A DNA stretch of 64,000 bases, from NCBI GenBank assembly GCA_947568835.1, contig OX387603.1, positions 23,584,651 through 23,648,650 on the forward strand, given 5' to 3'. Made by a program: the position numbers and the translations under genes. The notes below the pieces were generated by a model. It worked only from the letters and a program-made list of their open reading frames with translations, was not told where the DNA came from and did no database searches. The stretch is from Protonemura montana. Its lineage: Eukaryota > Arthropoda > Insecta > Plecoptera > Nemouridae. Position 1 is the stretch's first letter; the number at the start of each line of letters is the position of its first letter. Positions 61,521 to 64,000 of the stretch are shown here, one piece after another.

Positions 61521-64000
61521 TTGAGATTTCATCGACATTCGCTTGTAATATTTGGTATATTTTCAACACGGTCGCGTGCAGTATTGCACTATTGTACTAT
61601 TCTACAACGGATACAAGAGACATTGGCTCGTGCTCTATGTCCACTATCGACACTCGTATGTCCCACGGTGAACACAACATCTCTGCGAGTTTGTATTGCA
61701 TTTTGTTGCCACCCATCCATTGGCCATTCTCGATTCTGGGAGGTTCGTGTGGACACCTACGAACCTTGGCTTTTCAAACGCTTAAAGGTATATATCACAT
61801 TCGGAAGATTCATGAATGGTAACACACACCTAAGAATAATACGAGAAAGAATCTCGCGTAACAAGTTTGTGGACATTTCCACGGTGCGGTCGGGCACGTC
61901 AAGAGGAAATTTATGTGCCATCTGTGACCAGGCCAGACACGGCGCATCCGATATTGTACAATAGAACATGTATCTATTTACTGATATAACTTGGCTCGCA
62001 ATGACAAGTTGCTACTTTTTTCCAATAAAACATCGAAAAACGGCAAAGATCCGTTTATTGTAATAGGGTAGAGAAGTTACAACCCCCTGGGTCAGGCGCG
62101 TTATTATTACGTACCAGATGTTGGGGTAGGTATGCGCCATCCATGGCATGACGCTGTAACGTGCACTACAGATGTAAAAAGTCGATTACTATGCTTTATC
62201 ACTATAATATTTCATAATACGATATCACGTGCATTTAGATAATAAAAAATAGCGTGTTTAGTTTGGTATATTAATTTTATTTTATTATTATCTGGATAAG
62301 TAATTTTCGGGAACCGATCGTATAGAAGCAGCAGATAAATTTCATTAACTCCGTTCCGCTTTTTTGGGAGGAGCACCGACAGAATAGCAATTCATAAATT
62401 ACAGTTTTTACTTTTCCTGCATTCATAGTGGGCGGTTTTTGACGCCCCTTAGTGATTGGTAAGCAATAGACATTTCTAAAATATCTTTGATCTTTACTGG
62501 ATGGCAAATAATTTTAAAATAACCGATACCCATCTCTCCCATTTCAGCATTTCAGCCACACGCACGCACTTCTGAGCCAGGCTGTAATAAACGCAGAATG
62601 TAACGCATCTCAGATGCGGTAGGTTGCGGCCGGAGTCAAGCGACACCTTTTCTTCGTATTGATATGAATGGTCCCAATAAGACCATTCTACCAGGTCAAT
62701 AACACACTGGGAATCGCTTGCCTTGATGTTGCTGCGTTCACCACTATCACCTGACCCTAATATTTATTGCGCTTTTCTTTACGGACCTCGGTTTCGTTCA
62801 CGACCACAACAATGCCATTCGGAGGCAGCTGAACCCCAGCTTGACTTGACTTCGAATCTTTGGGCTCATCCTTAATGGATCGACCGTCAATCCCCCCTCC
62901 CCCCCTTTCCACCCTATGCCTTCAGCTCATGGGCATGTGTCAACGTTTAGAGACGCTTTATAGGTTCACCAAACGAGAGTCATCGCGCGGACATGCCCTT
63001 CAATTTTGAAAACAGTGCGAAGTAAGATTATCTTAGAAGAACCATCTAAAATGAGGTGATAAATGAACATATGGAGAAGGGTGTCTGTTGTCGATTTCAC
63101 ACCTCGCTGATCTAATTACATCACTCTGGTGGTCTGCCCACGCAGATTAAATTCTGTGAGATCCTCATTTTTATTTTCTTAGTGTAGGCATTTCAGTATG
63201 AGCAATATTTTTCCCAACTCCACAAGTCAGCTTCGTGATGGCTCCTGGTATTGCTTCTCAGCACACAGACTCCCCAAAGGAATTCAGTTTTTAGATATTT
63301 AGTACAATTCACTCCAGTAACCCACTCACATAATACACAGTCATTAATATGATTTATTTCTGACTACCATGCTGGTTATGGCGTTTACGTGCCAGCTAGA
63401 GATGAGTTATGATTTCTGTTTTCTGGACAATGAGCTCATGGTTCCTCTTCTTCAAGTTTGCGGCTAGAATTCTTCCTTCTTCCCTGTGAACGTTAGGTGG
63501 TTTGGTCTTCGTTCACCTTGAGTGACGCACAACACAATCAAGAGATATACAACCCGCCATATTGTTATTGTCGTTACGCTTTAATGTGGTGAGCGGAAAG
63601 GCATGGCTAGGAAGACCTAGAAGAATAATGGTGCATACAAGTTTACCATTTTCCAAATTCTTGAAAATGTCGAAAAATAAAGTGGAGACCAGCTGAAATC
63701 GACCATGAAACAATTTAACCCTTAGATAAGAGTAATAAAGTGACAATACTGTGTTGTGCACGCCAATTCGGGCCGCAATACAATTCTGGGGGTTGGTCAT
63801 TCACCTGTGACCAACAGGATCAGGGTGATTGACCGAAGAATATTTGGGAGAAACAAGGATTATTGTGAAGCATTTCACTGCCACCAGAGGGACTCAGTTG
63901 ATCGCTTTCTGCTTCATTTTGCAGCTGAAGAGATTCGAAAACTCGAGTATTTAAGCTTTTCTTATAGATCAAAAAGCATCTGCTTTAAACACAATGAAAA
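61521..64000. other. Intergenic stretch, nothing recognised
   Basis: The 147-codon plus-strand frame at 61,521-61,964 has no domain and begins right after a SINE tail. No gene was supported up to the window end. Confidence 0.4.

Overview
The window reads as nuclear DNA of an invertebrate animal. It is AT-rich and gene-poor, has GT-AG introns, and its CpG does not look depleted, which argues against a vertebrate. It carries class A GPCR genes, a 5S-rRNA-derived SINE family, tRNA-like SINE heads and small inverted-repeat elements. I cannot place the lineage more precisely. I saw no prokaryotic operons, no CRISPR array, and no recognisable retrovirus, LTR element, Polinton or toxin gene.

Layout. 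1-30 kb is almost gene-free. It holds scattered SINE pieces (8.9, 11.3, 12.1 and 15.4 kb), one possible signal-peptide exon on the minus strand (14,895-15,032) and short microsatellites. 28.4-29.5 kb is a repeat nest with two tRNA-like heads, a 283-bp tandem duplication and a long near-perfect hairpin. At 29.9-30.5 kb there is a small candidate plus-strand gene for a charged coiled-coil protein.

The core of the window is 31.8-41.6 kb: three head-to-tail minus-strand genes for rhodopsin-class GPCRs of 347, 359 and 360 residues, reconstructed here from their splice sites. All three keep the phase-1 intron after TM1 and the phase-2 intron just after the DRY motif. The gene furthest upstream has one extra intron. 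Their second intracellular loop and their lack of the TM5 proline resemble the melanocortin/EDG/cannabinoid/adenosine (MECA) group. All three have an altered NPxxY motif. They look like products of local duplication and are probably cell-surface receptors; the ligand is unknown.

About 1 kb upstream of the first GPCR gene lies a 4,452-bp tandem array (42,637-47,088) of exactly 371 units of 12 bp. It has no length change anywhere and is ordered into higher-order blocks. Because 12 is a multiple of 3, it creates open frames of about 1,500 codons on both strands; I treat these as artefacts of the repeat.

47-64 kb is again mostly featureless, with a tRNA-like head, a second copy of a small inverted-repeat element, a candidate membrane-anchor exon on the minus strand near 58.7-58.9 kb, and the second long copy of the 5S-derived SINE (60.5 kb).
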